Counted from the first letter of the stretch, positions 44,017 through 53,580 are shown. The stretch: 64,000 nucleotides of DNA from an uncultured Lachnospiraceae bacterium (GCA_947626985.1 CANQUG010000001.1:62001-126000); one strand, 5' to 3'. A program made the numbers and translations. Notes: generated from the letters alone by a model not told the origin.

Positions 44017-44039
44017 GTAATCGCAAAGTAGTCGCTTAA

Positions 44040-44070
44040 GGGGAAGCCGCTGCAGTTGGGCGGCTTCCCC
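44040..44070 (+). terminator. Hairpin between binding protein and permease genes
   Basis: GGGGAAGCCGC (44040-44050) and GCGGCTTCCCC (44060-44070) pair perfectly over 11 bases, followed by ATCTTTA. It should dampen permease expression relative to the binding protein. Confidence 0.75.
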
Positions 44071-44196
44071 ATCTTTATACCCTGGTACTGCCGAAAAAAG
44101 AGTCTGCTGAAAAAACCGGGGCATAAAGCGGCGGCAAAGAAGGTTGGGAACACTCATTTTGGCATATGCGGTTTGTGTAAAGGGGGAATGTAAGGA

Positions 44197-45126
44197 ATGA
44201 GTAAAAAAAATAAATACACTCCGGCCAAAGGGAATAAGATCAAGAACGCGAACTGGCAGTTCTGGCTGATCATTGCGGCGCCTGTGATCTACGCCATCGT
44301 GTTTGCCTATATTCCCATGGGCGGTATCCTCATGGCTTTTAAGGACTACAGTCCCAGACGGGGCATCCTTGGAAGCGAATGGGTAGGCCTGAAATATTTC
44401 CAGCAGTTTCTGACTTCGACGTCCAGCATCACCGTTATCAAAAATACTCTGATTCTCGGCGTCTATTCCCTGCTCGTGAATTTCCCGCTGCCGATCCTTC
44501 TGGCTATCGGGCTGAACGAACTGAGACAGGTAAAATATCGTAAATTTATTCAGATGATCACCTACGCGCCCTACTTCATTTCCACCGTTGTGCTGGTTGG
44601 TATGATGATGCAGATGATGGATCTGCGTACCGGTATCATCAATGTGATTCTCCGGGCGATAGGCTTTGACGCCCTGAATTTCTTCGGCGATGTGAAGCTG
44701 TTCCGGCATCTGTATGTGTGGAGCGGTCTCTGGCAGACCGCGGGATATTCGTCCATCATTTTCATTGCGGCTCTTTCCGGCGTGAGCCCCGAGCTGCAGG
44801 AAGCGGCCATTGTGGACGGCGCCACGAGAATTCAGAGAATCATTCACGTGGACATCCCGGCGATTCTTCCCACAGTAATCACCATGCTGATCTTCAACTG
44901 CGCAAGCGTTGTGAGCATCGGCTTCGACAAGGTTTATCTGATGCAGAACAGTCTGAACTCCGGCGTTTCGGAGGTAATTTCCACCTTCGTGTACAAGGTC
45001 GGCGTAGTAAACTCCAACTTCGGATTTTCCACTGCGGCAGGTCTGTTCCAGTCGGTGGTATCCTTTGTGCTGCTGGTAACTGTAAATAAGATCTGTAAAA
45101 AAGTGACCGAGACAAGTCTGTGGTAA
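44197..45126 (+). CDS. ABC transporter permease, LplB-type
   Basis: A 309-residue permease with six membrane segments, from FWLIIAAPVIYAIVFAYIPMGGILMAF to VVSFVLLVTVNKI. The EAA loop, which contacts the ATPase, reads LQEAAIVDGATRIQRIIHVDIPAILP. It is paired with the YtcP/LplC-type permease that starts 13 bases after its stop. No ATPase gene is present in the cluster. This is normal for Lpl-type systems, which borrow a shared MsmX-like ATPase encoded elsewhere. AAGGGGG and TAAGGA lie before the ATG. Confidence 0.9.
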   Translation: MSKKNKYTPAKGNKIKNANWQFWLIIAAPVIYAIVFAYIPMGGILMAFKDYSPRRGILGSEWVGLKYFQQFLTSTSSITVIKNTLILGVYSLLVNFPLPILLAIGLNELRQVKYRKFIQMITYAPYFISTVVLVGMMMQMMDLRTGIINVILRAIGFDALNFFGDVKLFRHLYVWSGLWQTAGYSSIIFIAALSGVSPELQEAAIVDGATRIQRIIHVDIPAILPTVITMLIFNCASVVSIGFDKVYLMQNSLNSGVSEVISTFVYKVGVVNSNFGFSTAAGLFQSVVSFVLLVTVNKICKKVTETSLW

Positions 45127-45139
45127 GGAGGGGTGATGT

Positions 45140-46042
45140 ATGAATAATAATATTAAATTCCGTCATATGAGTACGGGAGATAAAGTGTTTGAAATTGTAA
45201 ACTTTACCCTGCTTACCCTGATCATGGTCATTATTCTGTATCCGGTGCTTTATATCATTGCGGCGTCCTTTTCCGATCCCCAGGCGGTGATCAGCGGGCA
45301 GGTGTTTATTTTCCCGGTGCGTCCCACTCTGCGGGGCTATGAGGCGGTGTTCCGCAACAGGAAGATCTTAAGCGGATTTATGAACTCCTTCTTTTACCTG
45401 ATTGTGGGAACGCTGCTGAACCTGGTGATGACCATGCTCTGCGCCTATCCTCTTTCCAGGAAGGAATTCCGCGCCCGGGGCGCCATCGCTCTGTTCTTCG
45501 TGTTCACCATGTACTTCAGCGGCGGTCTTGTTCCCAACTATATCCTGGTGAGCAAGCTGGGCCTGATCAACAGCCGCTGGTCGCAGATCATTCCTACGGC
45601 CATGTCTACCTACAACATGATCATCTGCCGTACTTATATTACCAACAGTATTCCGGATGAGCTGTACGAGGCGGGACAGCTGGACGGGTGTACTCCCTGG
45701 AGCTATTTTGTCCGGGTGGTGACGCCCCTGTGCAAGCCCATCCTCGCGGTTCTGACGCTGTACTACGGCGTTGCGAAGTGGAACGACTACTTCAACGCCA
45801 TGCTTTATCTGAGAAATGACGCCATGCAGCCTCTGACCATCATCATGAGGGAAATCCTGATCCAGAACAAGGTGGATATGACCCAGATCGGAGACGCCTC
45901 CAATCTGGCCAAGCTTCAGGGTATGTCGGAGCTTCTGAAATACTCCACCATCGTGGTGGCTTCCCTCCCGGTAATGCTTTTGTATCCTCTGGTGCAGAAG
46001 CACCTGGTGAAGGGCGTAATGATCGGAGCTGTGAAGGGCTGA
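45140..46042 (+). CDS. ABC transporter permease, LplC/YtcP-type
   Basis: A 300-residue permease with six membrane segments. Family marks are IVNFTLLTLIMVIILYPVLYIIAASFSDP, FSGGLVPNYILVSKLGLINSRW and the EAA loop LYEAGQLDGCTPWSYFVRVVTPLCKPI. The ATG is at 45140; GGAGGGG lies upstream, and an out-of-frame ATG at 45136 leads to an immediate stop. It ends the importer operon, which closes with a terminator at 46125. Confidence 0.9.
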   Translation: MNNNIKFRHMSTGDKVFEIVNFTLLTLIMVIILYPVLYIIAASFSDPQAVISGQVFIFPVRPTLRGYEAVFRNRKILSGFMNSFFYLIVGTLLNLVMTMLCAYPLSRKEFRARGAIALFFVFTMYFSGGLVPNYILVSKLGLINSRWSQIIPTAMSTYNMIICRTYITNSIPDELYEAGQLDGCTPWSYFVRVVTPLCKPILAVLTLYYGVAKWNDYFNAMLYLRNDAMQPLTIIMREILIQNKVDMTQIGDASNLAKLQGMSELLKYSTIVVASLPVMLLYPLVQKHLVKGVMIGAVKG

Positions 46043-46124
46043 CGCAAAGACCGGCTTTATCCGCTGCCGCCAATGCCGCGGATCCTGTGTCCTGCAGGAT
46101 AAAAAGGAAAGCAGGGCTTCAAGG

Positions 46125-46164
46125 CGCTTCTCACTGGATGAACTTCCGGTGGGAGGCGTTTTTT
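46125..46164 (+). terminator. Terminator of the Lpl-type importer operon
   Basis: CGCTTCTCACTGG (46125-46137) pairs with CCGGTGGGAGGCG (46146-46158) using three G-U wobbles, followed by TTTTTT. Confidence 0.85.
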
Positions 46165-46494
46165 ATTTGGGGAAAATTGTTTTTCTGAGAGAGTTTTCTG
46201 AGAGAAGAGACCAGAGCACTCCGGCGGCATGAAACATTTTCTGACAGCTGCCGCGGCAGAAAAATATGCGAAAGATCAGCATTATGCGTCATAAATCGAA
46301 TGCTCAGCGACATATCTTTTTTTTATTCTCAAAAGAAAAGAGTTATACTTGAATAGACAAATTTTTCAATAAAAGGAGGGAAAATACTAATATTTTGGAG
46401 AGTTGATTTTTTGCTGTTTTGGAATTATAATGAACAAAAGGAAAAATTATACGGAATGTCGTCCGGATGGACGAAGAATATGCAGGAGGAGCGC
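46165..46494. other. Intergenic stretch before the wall-binding gene island
   Basis: About 330 bases of increasingly AT-rich sequence. A TATACT near 46342 is the best -10 candidate but has no clear -35. An AAAGGAGGG at about 46373 is not followed by a usable start. No gene or stable RNA was seen. Confidence 0.4.
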
Positions 46495-47574
46495 ATGATG
46501 AAAAGAAGGATGCAGTTGTTGTTAACGGTGCTGGCCTGCTGCTTTTCTCTGGGAATGCCGTCTTCACCGGAGAAGGCAATGGCGGCCGCCCCGGAGGATA
46601 TTGCGGCGGTTTCAGCGGAGAACGGCATACAGCTTCTGGCGGATGAGGAGCCTCAGAAGGACGGCTGGGTAACGCTGGATAACGGAAAGAAAAAATACTT
46701 TCAGGACGGGCAGTATCTGACCGGCCTTCAGAATATAGGAGAAAAGACCTATTATTTTAACAGATACGGCGTCATGGCGAAAGACAAGTGGGTTCGCGCC
46801 AATAATAAAAAGTACCGTGTAAACAGCCAGGGCTGGGTGATTAAAAATAAAGTCCTGACGGTGGACGGAAATGCCTATTATCTGGACGAAACCGGCGCGG
46901 TGTACAAGGGCTGGAAAGACTTTTCCAAAGGGAGAACCTATTTCCTGTACACGGGTATCCGTGCGAAGGGACTGACCAAAATCGCCGGAAAATACTACTA
47001 TTTCACCAACGCCGGCTACATGGCCACGGGAACCTTTACCGTCAACGGCGTTACTTATTATATGTCGGATGCCGGGGTCATGGAGAAGCGCAGGGAAAAT
47101 TCCATGTACTATGACGCCAATAACAAGGCGCTGGGCGCGGTGGAATCCCAGAACCTGGAGACTCTTGAGACGGCGAAAAGAATTATTTCCCAGATCACCA
47201 CTCCGGGAATGTCCCAGTCCGAGAAGCTGTATACCTGCTTCCGGTGGGTAATTTCCAAGCCTTACGCCACAAGAAGACCTTTCAGCAACTTTGACGGATG
47301 GCCCGCTGTATTTGCCAACGATCATTTCATTTACGGCAGCGGAAACTGCATGTCCGACGGCGCGGCCTTCGCCTATCTGGCCTATGCCCTGGGCTATGAC
47401 AACGTCTATGTATGCTCGGACAGCCGCGGAACCGACGCTCACGGCTGGACGGAGATCAATGGCCTTGCCTACGATCCCCTGTTTGCGGAGGCCAAGAGCT
47501 TCAGCCAGAATTATGCTGCGCCTTACGGCGTATATAAGCTGTATCCGATTCTGCATATCAAGATGCATGGTTAA
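46495..47574 (+). CDS. Secreted wall-binding repeat protein with transglutaminase-like domain (copy A)
   Basis: A 359-residue exported protein. Residues 1-30 form a signal peptide (LLLTVLACCFSLGMPSS, cleavage near AMA-AA). Residues about 52-215 hold glucan/choline-binding-like repeats of aromatic-glycine type (GWVTLDNGKKKYFQDGQYL, KTYYFNRYGVMAKDKWV, GKYYYFTNAGYMATGTF). The C-terminal 130 residues are a transglutaminase-like domain with Cys285, His316 and Asp327 in NCMSDG, DAHGW and YDPLF. Such domains act as cysteine proteases, amidases or crosslinking enzymes, and the activity here is unknown. The AGGAGG at 46484 selects the ATG at 46495, or the next codon. A near-duplicate follows after 83 bases. 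Confidence 0.82.
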   Translation: MMKRRMQLLLTVLACCFSLGMPSSPEKAMAAAPEDIAAVSAENGIQLLADEEPQKDGWVTLDNGKKKYFQDGQYLTGLQNIGEKTYYFNRYGVMAKDKWVRANNKKYRVNSQGWVIKNKVLTVDGNAYYLDETGAVYKGWKDFSKGRTYFLYTGIRAKGLTKIAGKYYYFTNAGYMATGTFTVNGVTYYMSDAGVMEKRRENSMYYDANNKALGAVESQNLETLETAKRIISQITTPGMSQSEKLYTCFRWVISKPYATRRPFSNFDGWPAVFANDHFIYGSGNCMSDGAAFAYLAYALGYDNVYVCSDSRGTDAHGWTEINGLAYDPLFAEAKSFSQNYAAPYGVYKLYPILHIKMHG

Positions 47575-47657
47575 TATAAGACGACGGCAGCTCTTTTTCG
47601 GAGAAACGTAGGGAATGTGCCTGTACCGGCGGGATACAGGCAGGAGGAGAGATCGGT

Positions 47658-48743
47658 ATGAAACGAAAAATACAGGTATGGATGCTGCTGATGTGCTGTC
47701 TGTTGGGAGGAACGATGATGTTTCCGGGGAAGGTTTCCGCTTCTTCCCCGGAAATTTCCGGTATGGAGGAAAGTTCCGGCGGCGCGGAGCCGCAGATCAA
47801 CGTCACTCCCTCGCCTGCGCCGGAGGACGGCTGGGTAAGGCTGGAGGACGGCCGGAAAAAATATTTCCGGGACGGACAGTATGTGACAGGATTTCAGACC
47901 ATTGACGGGAAAACCTATTATTTTAACAAATACGGCGTGATGGCCAGAAACGCCTGGGTCCGCTCGGATAACAAAAGATACCGTGCCGGCAGTACCGGAG
48001 CGCTCATAAAAAACAGGGTGGTCACCATCAACGGCAGCGCCTATTATTTTGAGGCAGACGGCGCCATGGCGAAGGGCTGGAGAACCTTTCCCAAAGGAAA
48101 GGCCTACTTCCTCTCCACCGGTATCCGTGCCAAAGGACTTACGGCCATCGGCGGGAAATATTATTATTTCACCAACGCCGGTTACATGGCCACAGGGACC
48201 TTTACCGTGAACGGCGTCACCTATTATATGTCGGACGACGGAGTCATGGAACGGCGCAAGGAGAAATCACAGTATTACGACAGCTCCAACAATCCCATGA
48301 GCGCCCTGGAGGCCCAGAATCTGGAAACGCTGGATACGGCGAGAAGGATTATTTCTCAGATCACCACTCCGGGAATGTCCCAGTCCGAGAAGCTGTACGC
48401 CTGCTTCCGGTGGGTGATGTCCAAACCTTATGCCACGCGGAGGAAGTTCAATAACTTCGACGGATGGCCCGCAGTGTACGCCAACGACCATTTTATCTAC
48501 GGAAGCGGGAACTGTCAGTCCGACGCGGCGGCCTTCGCCTATCTGGCTTATGCTCTGGGCTATGACAATGTGTATGTATGCGCGGACAGCACCGGCTGGG
48601 GGCTTCCTCACAGCTGGACGGAGATCAACGGACTTGTCTATGATCCCCTGTTCGCGGAGGCGAAAAGCTTCAGCAAAAATTACGGGGTAAGATACGGAGT
48701 TTACGTACTCAGCCCTATTGTCCATATCAAAATGCACGGCTGA
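47658..48743 (+). CDS. Secreted wall-binding repeat protein with transglutaminase-like domain (copy B)
   Basis: A 361-residue tandem paralogue of the preceding gene with the same order: signal peptide, short Glu/Ser linker, wall-binding repeats, transglutaminase-like domain. The catalytic candidates are Cys286, His318 and Asp329. The repeats and the block around TTPGMSQSEKLY are nearly identical to copy A even at DNA level, while the signal peptide and linker differ. CAGGAGGAG lies before the ATG. The duplication appears recent, or is kept similar by gene conversion. The different residues around the catalytic His (DSTGWGLPHSWTE against DSRGTDAHGWTE) could alter specificity. Confidence 0.82.
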   Translation: MKRKIQVWMLLMCCLLGGTMMFPGKVSASSPEISGMEESSGGAEPQINVTPSPAPEDGWVRLEDGRKKYFRDGQYVTGFQTIDGKTYYFNKYGVMARNAWVRSDNKRYRAGSTGALIKNRVVTINGSAYYFEADGAMAKGWRTFPKGKAYFLSTGIRAKGLTAIGGKYYYFTNAGYMATGTFTVNGVTYYMSDDGVMERRKEKSQYYDSSNNPMSALEAQNLETLDTARRIISQITTPGMSQSEKLYACFRWVMSKPYATRRKFNNFDGWPAVYANDHFIYGSGNCQSDAAAFAYLAYALGYDNVYVCADSTGWGLPHSWTEINGLVYDPLFAEAKSFSKNYGVRYGVYVLSPIVHIKMHG

Positions 48744-48857
48744 TGACCTGTGGAAGCCGGAGAAAAATCGACGGCACATTTTGGACATTTTACGGCGAAG
48801 CTGCCCGTATTCCTTTATAATAATTTCCGGTAGATCCGGAACAGGAGCGAATATATC

Positions 48858-50252
48858 ATGGTATTCAGTTCAATGACATTTCTGTGCGTTTTCCTGCCTG
48901 TGGTTTTCGGTCTGCACTGCATCGTGCCGGGGATCCGGGCGAAAAACGCCATGCTGCTGCTGGCCAGTCTGGTGTTTTATGCGTACGGCGAGCCGGTGTA
49001 CGTGATCCTGCTTGTGATCTCTGCCTTTTTTAATTACCTGTGCGCCCGGCTGATCGGCAGGGCTCACCGGGCGGGGAAGCTGGTGCTGCTTCTGGCGGTG
49101 GCGGGAAATCTGGCGGTTCTTATCTATTTTAAATATACCGGTTTTCTGGTGGAATCCTTCAACGGGCTCACCGGGATGAACGTTCCGGTTCCCGTGATCC
49201 GGATGCCCATCGGAATTTCCTTTTTTACCTTCCAGGCCCTGTCCTACGTGATCGATGTGTACCGGGGACATACGGCTGTTCAGAAAAGCTTCTGGAAGGT
49301 TCTGCTGTATATTTCTTTTTTCCCTCAGCTCATCGCGGGGCCCATTGTGTACTATCACGATGTGGAGCGGGAGATCAGCGGCAGGCAGCAGACCTGGGAA
49401 GGCGTCTCTGCAGGGCTCCGGCGTTTTTCCGCCGGCCTGTGCAAAAAGGTGCTGATTGCCAACACGATGGGGCTGGTTGCGGATACGCTGTATGCGGCGG
49501 GGGATTCCCAGGTGAATATCCTGCTGGCCTGGACGGCTGCCGTTTCCTATATGCTCCAGATTTATTTTGATTTCAGCGGCTACAGCGATATGGCCATCGG
49601 CCTGGGCTGGATGTTCGGATTTCACTTTAAGGAAAATTTCAATTACCCCTACATATCCGGAAGCATTCAGGAATTCTGGAGACGCTGGCATATCTCTCTT
49701 TCCGGCTGGTTCCGGGAGTATCTGTATTTTCCGCTGGGCGGGAACCGGAAGGGAAGGTTCCGCACGGTGGTCAATAAGATGATTGTGTTTATCTGTACCG
49801 GTATCTGGCACGGAGCTTCCCTGAATTTCCTGTTCTGGGGAGTTTATCACGGCTTCTTTCTTCTTCTGGAGGAGTACGTTCCTGCCATCCGCAGGGCGGG
49901 CGGTCCGGTGAAGACCGTTGTTCAGAGAGTGTACGCTCTCCTGGTGGTCTGCCTGGGATTCGTGTTTTTCCGGGTGGAGACCATGGGACGGGCCTGCTTC
50001 TGGGTGGGCCGGATGTTTACCGGATTTTCCTTCGGGGCGGAGGGGATGGCTCTTCTTCTCTCCCAGCTGACTCCGGTTTATCTGCTGACTCTGGCCGTGG
50101 CCCTGTTTGCCTGCGTTCCGGTGAAAAAGATCTGGGAGAAAAAGCCTGCAGGGGAGGCGCTCTCCTATGTGTTCAGCCTTTGCGGACTGGTGCTCTGCGT
50201 TCTGTCTCTGGCGGGGGGAACCTATAATCCCTTTATCTATTTCAGATTTTAA
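48858..50252 (+). CDS. MBOAT-family O-acyltransferase (AlgI/DltB-like)
   Basis: A 464-residue polytopic membrane protein with about eleven hydrophobic segments. The MBOAT core is clear: FPQLIAGPIVYYHDVE, YFDFSGYSDMAIGLGWMFGF, NYPYISGSIQEFWRRWHISLSGWFREYLYFPLGGNRKG, and the catalytic His318 in GIWHGASLNFLFWG. In AlgI-type systems this protein moves an acetyl group across the membrane to an extracellular acceptor. The DHHW-family gene downstream is the usual partner. The glycan acceptor here is unknown and could be a secreted polysaccharide, a wall polymer or teichoic acid. AGGAGC lies before the ATG. Confidence 0.9.
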   Translation: MVFSSMTFLCVFLPVVFGLHCIVPGIRAKNAMLLLASLVFYAYGEPVYVILLVISAFFNYLCARLIGRAHRAGKLVLLLAVAGNLAVLIYFKYTGFLVESFNGLTGMNVPVPVIRMPIGISFFTFQALSYVIDVYRGHTAVQKSFWKVLLYISFFPQLIAGPIVYYHDVEREISGRQQTWEGVSAGLRRFSAGLCKKVLIANTMGLVADTLYAAGDSQVNILLAWTAAVSYMLQIYFDFSGYSDMAIGLGWMFGFHFKENFNYPYISGSIQEFWRRWHISLSGWFREYLYFPLGGNRKGRFRTVVNKMIVFICTGIWHGASLNFLFWGVYHGFFLLLEEYVPAIRRAGGPVKTVVQRVYALLVVCLGFVFFRVETMGRACFWVGRMFTGFSFGAEGMALLLSQLTPVYLLTLAVALFACVPVKKIWEKKPAGEALSYVFSLCGLVLCVLSLAGGTYNPFIYFRF

Positions 50253-50257
50253 GGAGG

Positions 50258-50286
50258 GGACACAGCTCTGAAGCTGTTCTGTGTCC
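50258..50286 (+). other. Small hairpin between the MBOAT and DHHW genes
   Basis: GGACACAG (50258-50265) and CTGTGTCC (50279-50286) pair perfectly, with an AGCT/AGCT inner match, followed by TTTC. It is too weak to be a sure terminator and may tune expression of the downstream gene. Confidence 0.4.
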
Positions 50287-50326
50287 TTTCAGATATGGAT
50301 TTCTATAAAGGAGAGAGACGTGAGCC

Positions 50327-51739
50327 ATGAAGAAATGGAAAATCTTCTATATTATATGTTTTTTTGCCGTGTGCCTGGTTCCCTTGGCGGGCCTGCTGCT
50401 GGGACAGCAGGAGACCTCCGCGGAGAACAGGGACCTGGCGGAGCTGCCCGCTCTTCGGACGGAGGAGGGGCTGAACCGGGAATGGCTTTCTCAGATGGGG
50501 GATTATTTTCAGGAGCATTTTGCTTTTCGGAATGAGCTGGTGACAGCCAACGCCCTCATTCAGGGGAAGCTTCTGGGAGTTTCCACCGCCTCCGGAGTGA
50601 TTCAGGGTACGGATGGATGGCTGTATTATAAGGATTCTCTGGAGGACTATCAGGGAACGGATCTGCTGTCGGAGCGGAGCCTGTTTAACCTGGCCCATAC
50701 CATGGGAATGACCCAGAGGAATCTGGAAGCCCGGGGAGTGAAATTTCTCTTTGCGGTGGCTCCCAATAAAAATTCTCTGTACGGGGAGCACATGCCCTAC
50801 TATTATGATTTTAAAGTCACGGAAGAAAATAATCTGAAACGGCTGGTAAGCTATCTGGAAGCAGAGAATGTGACCTATGCGGATCTTTACGGCATGTTCC
50901 GGGAGAGGGAGGAGGTCCTGTACCATATGAGGGACTCCCACTGGAACAACCAGGGAGCGGCTCTGGCTGCGGATAAGATTCTCAATGTTCTGGGGAAGGA
51001 GCATCTTTCCTATGAAGGGGATTCCTTCACGGTCCGCAGGGATTTTTCCGGGGATCTGGATCAGATGCTGTATCCGAAGGCCATGACCCCTGAGGATGAA
51101 ATCTATTTTGACAGCGGACCCAACTTCACCTATGTGGAGGAAGTGGAAAGCAATTTTGCGCCGAGGGTAAGCACGGTCAGCGACGGGAAGACGGGAAGTC
51201 TGGTGGTGTACCGGGATTCCTTCGGAAACGCGCTTCTGCCGTTTCTGGCGGATGCCTACGGAGCCGCTTATTTTTCCAGAGGCGTGCCCTACCAGATGAC
51301 GGATGTGGATACGCATCAGGCGGATACGGTGATGATCGTCCGGGCGGAACGGTTCCTTCCGGAGATGGTTCAGGCTCCGCCCGCCATGGAGGCGCTTCCT
51401 GTGAACTGGCAGGGAGAGATCGGGGAAAAGGCCGAAGGCGGCGCGCTGGATCTGGCGGTGAAGAATCAGGGACTGTTGAAACAGATTTCCGGCAGGATCC
51501 TGCCCGAGTATCTGCAGACAGACACGGAGATCTATGTAAGGCTTGACGGAAATGACATCTACGAAGCCTTTCCCATGGACGCCAAGCTTCCGGAGGGTAC
51601 GGACGACGGAGGATTCTGCCTGTACATTCCCGGAGAAAAGCTTCTGCCGGACGGAAGCCTGGCGGAGGTCTTTGTAAAAAACGGAGATGCATTGGAACTC
51701 ATTCATAAAGAAATTATAAAGGAGGAAGTACAACAATGA
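50327..51739 (+). CDS. DHHW/AlgJ-like SGNH-type acetyltransferase partner
   Basis: A 470-residue protein anchored by an N-terminal membrane segment (IFYIICFFAVCLVPLAGLLLG), with an extracellular SGNH-like domain. The motif DSHW (Asp203, His205) in YHMRDSHWNNQG and the serine motif YRDSFGNALLPF (Ser298) correspond to the catalytic residues of AlgX/AlgJ-type O-acetyltransferases. NREWLSQMGDYFQEHFAFRNEL near residue 50 is a typical DHHW-family opening. It should complete the transfer of acetyl groups exported by the MBOAT protein. The stop overlaps the start of the SH3 protein gene (ATGA), so the three genes form one unit. Confidence 0.85.
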   Translation: MKKWKIFYIICFFAVCLVPLAGLLLGQQETSAENRDLAELPALRTEEGLNREWLSQMGDYFQEHFAFRNELVTANALIQGKLLGVSTASGVIQGTDGWLYYKDSLEDYQGTDLLSERSLFNLAHTMGMTQRNLEARGVKFLFAVAPNKNSLYGEHMPYYYDFKVTEENNLKRLVSYLEAENVTYADLYGMFREREEVLYHMRDSHWNNQGAALAADKILNVLGKEHLSYEGDSFTVRRDFSGDLDQMLYPKAMTPEDEIYFDSGPNFTYVEEVESNFAPRVSTVSDGKTGSLVVYRDSFGNALLPFLADAYGAAYFSRGVPYQMTDVDTHQADTVMIVRAERFLPEMVQAPPAMEALPVNWQGEIGEKAEGGALDLAVKNQGLLKQISGRILPEYLQTDTEIYVRLDGNDIYEAFPMDAKLPEGTDDGGFCLYIPGEKLLPDGSLAEVFVKNGDALELIHKEIIKEEVQQ

Positions 51740-52716
51740 AAAGAAAAACGGTAAGTTTTCTGCTGGCCATGACAGCCGCGGCCAGTATGAGCATGGCGGC
51801 GCCGGCAGCGTGGGCGGCGGACAGCTCCGCTCAGACCACAGAAGCAGAGGCGCAGGGGGATACCGCGGCGGAAGCGGACGGGGCCGAAGACGGCGCAGCG
51901 GATGAAGGGGCTGCGGAGACCGCCGGGACGCCGGAGGATGCTTCCGGAGCAGAGGAAACTCCCGCAGCGGAGGAGAAGGTTCCCGAGGACATTAAACTGA
52001 CCATGGAATCCGGCGAGGTTACGATCACCAACGAGGCGGAGATCGTTTTTGCCGGCGCGGAATACGTAAAGGCAGAAGCGGGGGATGACGAGAGCAAGGA
52101 GGAAACCTGGAATCTGGTTCTCACAGAGGACGGGGAGAACGGAACTGTACATACCTTTGAAAATGTAACCCCGGATAAGTGGACGGATCCCGTGCTGAAG
52201 AAGGAATGGGGATGCCTCTACATTTATTACAAGTCCGAGAGCGGCGCCGATGAGGAAGCTCTGGAGACCGCCGATGAGAAAGAACTGGAAGAAAAGGTTA
52301 CCGTCTATGCCACCACGGATGTGAATGTGCGCGAGAAGGCGAGCACGGATTCCAAATCTCTGAAGGTGACTTCTCTGGGAGCAGAATGGACAGCCACCGC
52401 AGGGGTTCCCGGATGGGTGAAGGTGGAGAACGGTGATATTACCGGATATATTTTCCACAGCTATATCTCCGATGACAAAGCGAAGGTGGACGAGCTGGTG
52501 AAGGCTGCCGAGGAAGCGAGAGCGGCGGCAGAGGCGGCCGCGGCTCAGGCAGCTGCGGATGCGGCATGGGAGGCGCAGCAGTCGCAGTCTCAGCCTTCCG
52601 CTCCTCAGGAGGTTTATGAGGTGAGCAGACAGGCTTATGACGACTGCGACGGTTCCGGACATGGATACTGGGAGATCGTGTACTCCGACGGAAGCGTGTC
52701 TTACGAAGATTATTAA
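51736..52716 (+). CDS. Secreted SH3-domain protein
   Basis: A 326-residue exported protein whose gene overlaps the DHHW gene by four bases. A signal peptide (KRKTVSFLLAMTAAASMSMAAPAAWA) is followed by an Ala/Glu-rich linker (30-75) and an unassigned beta-rich domain (about 78-175). A bacterial SH3 domain follows (about 190-255; VTVYATTDVNVREKASTDS to GYIFHSYISD), then a short Ala-rich helix (AEEARAAAEAAAAQAAADAA). The last 40 residues are polar and aromatic. Bacterial SH3 domains of this kind often bind peptidoglycan. The translational coupling suggests that it works with the O-acetylation pair at the wall. Confidence 0.78.
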   Translation: MKRKTVSFLLAMTAAASMSMAAPAAWAADSSAQTTEAEAQGDTAAEADGAEDGAADEGAAETAGTPEDASGAEETPAAEEKVPEDIKLTMESGEVTITNEAEIVFAGAEYVKAEAGDDESKEETWNLVLTEDGENGTVHTFENVTPDKWTDPVLKKEWGCLYIYYKSESGADEEALETADEKELEEKVTVYATTDVNVREKASTDSKSLKVTSLGAEWTATAGVPGWVKVENGDITGYIFHSYISDDKAKVDELVKAAEEARAAAEAAAAQAAADAAWEAQQSQSQPSAPQEVYEVSRQAYDDCDGSGHGYWEIVYSDGSVSYEDY

Positions 52717-52749
52717 GCGTTAATGTTATTTTAACAGGGAGGGTTTACT

Positions 52750-53580
52750 ATGAGAAAAGCGTTGATTAAGAAAATTGGAATCCTGATGCTCCTTCTTAGT
52801 CTTACCCTGGGCATGGTTCCGGGGACGGATGCAGTGTCCGTATCGGCCGCGGCTCAGACCTCACAGAAGGCCGCTGCGAAAAATGGCTGGAAAAAAGGGA
52901 AAACCGGCTGGGTGTATTATGTGAATGGCAAGAAGCTGAAAAACACCTGGAAAACCATTAGTGGAAAGAAATATTATTTCGGAGCCAACGGCGTGCGGAA
53001 GCAGGGCTGCTGGTACACCATCGCCGCATCCGGCGGAAAGTATTATTCCTATTACTTTAACCAGAACGGGGCTTATTCCGGAAAATATAAGGCGATCGAT
53101 GCAGACCTTGTAAAAACTATGGATAAGCTGATCAAGGGAAAGAAAATCACTGCCAGCACCAAAGCGGATGTGGCGCTGAAGCGGCTGTTTGACATGATCA
53201 GTGCCAGTGCGTACGGTTATGCACGAGCTCCCCAGGGCTTCAAGCCGGAACAGACGAAGGAATGGGAGTATACCTTCGCGAAGGAGATGCTTCAGAACAA
53301 AGCGGGCAGCTGCTATCATTTTGCCGCTTCCTTCGCATTTCTGGCCAGACGTGCCACAGGTCTTCCCGTGCGTATCTGCTACGGAAATGCCAGAACCTTT
53401 GCGGCGGATAAATGGCAGGCTCACGGCTGGGTGGAAGTACAGATCAATGGAAAATGGTATACCTACGATACCAACGCCCAGAGATTTTCTACCTATAATA
53501 AGGGAAAATGGTATAAGCTTTCTGCAGCCACTGCAAAAAGCTATTACAAAGATGTGAAATATATCAACATAAATATCTGA
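52750..53580 (+). CDS. Secreted wall-binding/transglutaminase-like protein (short form)
   Basis: A 276-residue exported protein. The signal peptide (about 1-36) is followed by only two or three wall-binding repeats (TGWVYYVNGKKLKNTWKTI, GKKYYFGANGVRKQGCW). The transglutaminase-like domain (about 120-250) has Cys188 in AGSCYHFA, His225 in QAHGWVEV and Asp240 in YDTNAQ. The region around Cys is close to the pattern of well-known bacterial transglutaminase-like proteases. GGGAGGG precedes the ATG. It lies 33 bases after the SH3 gene and 65 before the next wall-binding gene, so the run from 48.9 kb to 54.5 kb may be one long transcript. Confidence 0.82.
   Translation: MRKALIKKIGILMLLLSLTLGMVPGTDAVSVSAAAQTSQKAAAKNGWKKGKTGWVYYVNGKKLKNTWKTISGKKYYFGANGVRKQGCWYTIAASGGKYYSYYFNQNGAYSGKYKAIDADLVKTMDKLIKGKKITASTKADVALKRLFDMISASAYGYARAPQGFKPEQTKEWEYTFAKEMLQNKAGSCYHFAASFAFLARRATGLPVRICYGNARTFAADKWQAHGWVEVQINGKWYTYDTNAQRFSTYNKGKWYKLSAATAKSYYKDVKYININI

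Noticed and set aside
42346..44847. 833-codon open frame antisense to the importer genes
   Set aside because: It is the shadow of two strongly biased genes. The predicted protein is His/Gln/Gly-rich with no domain.
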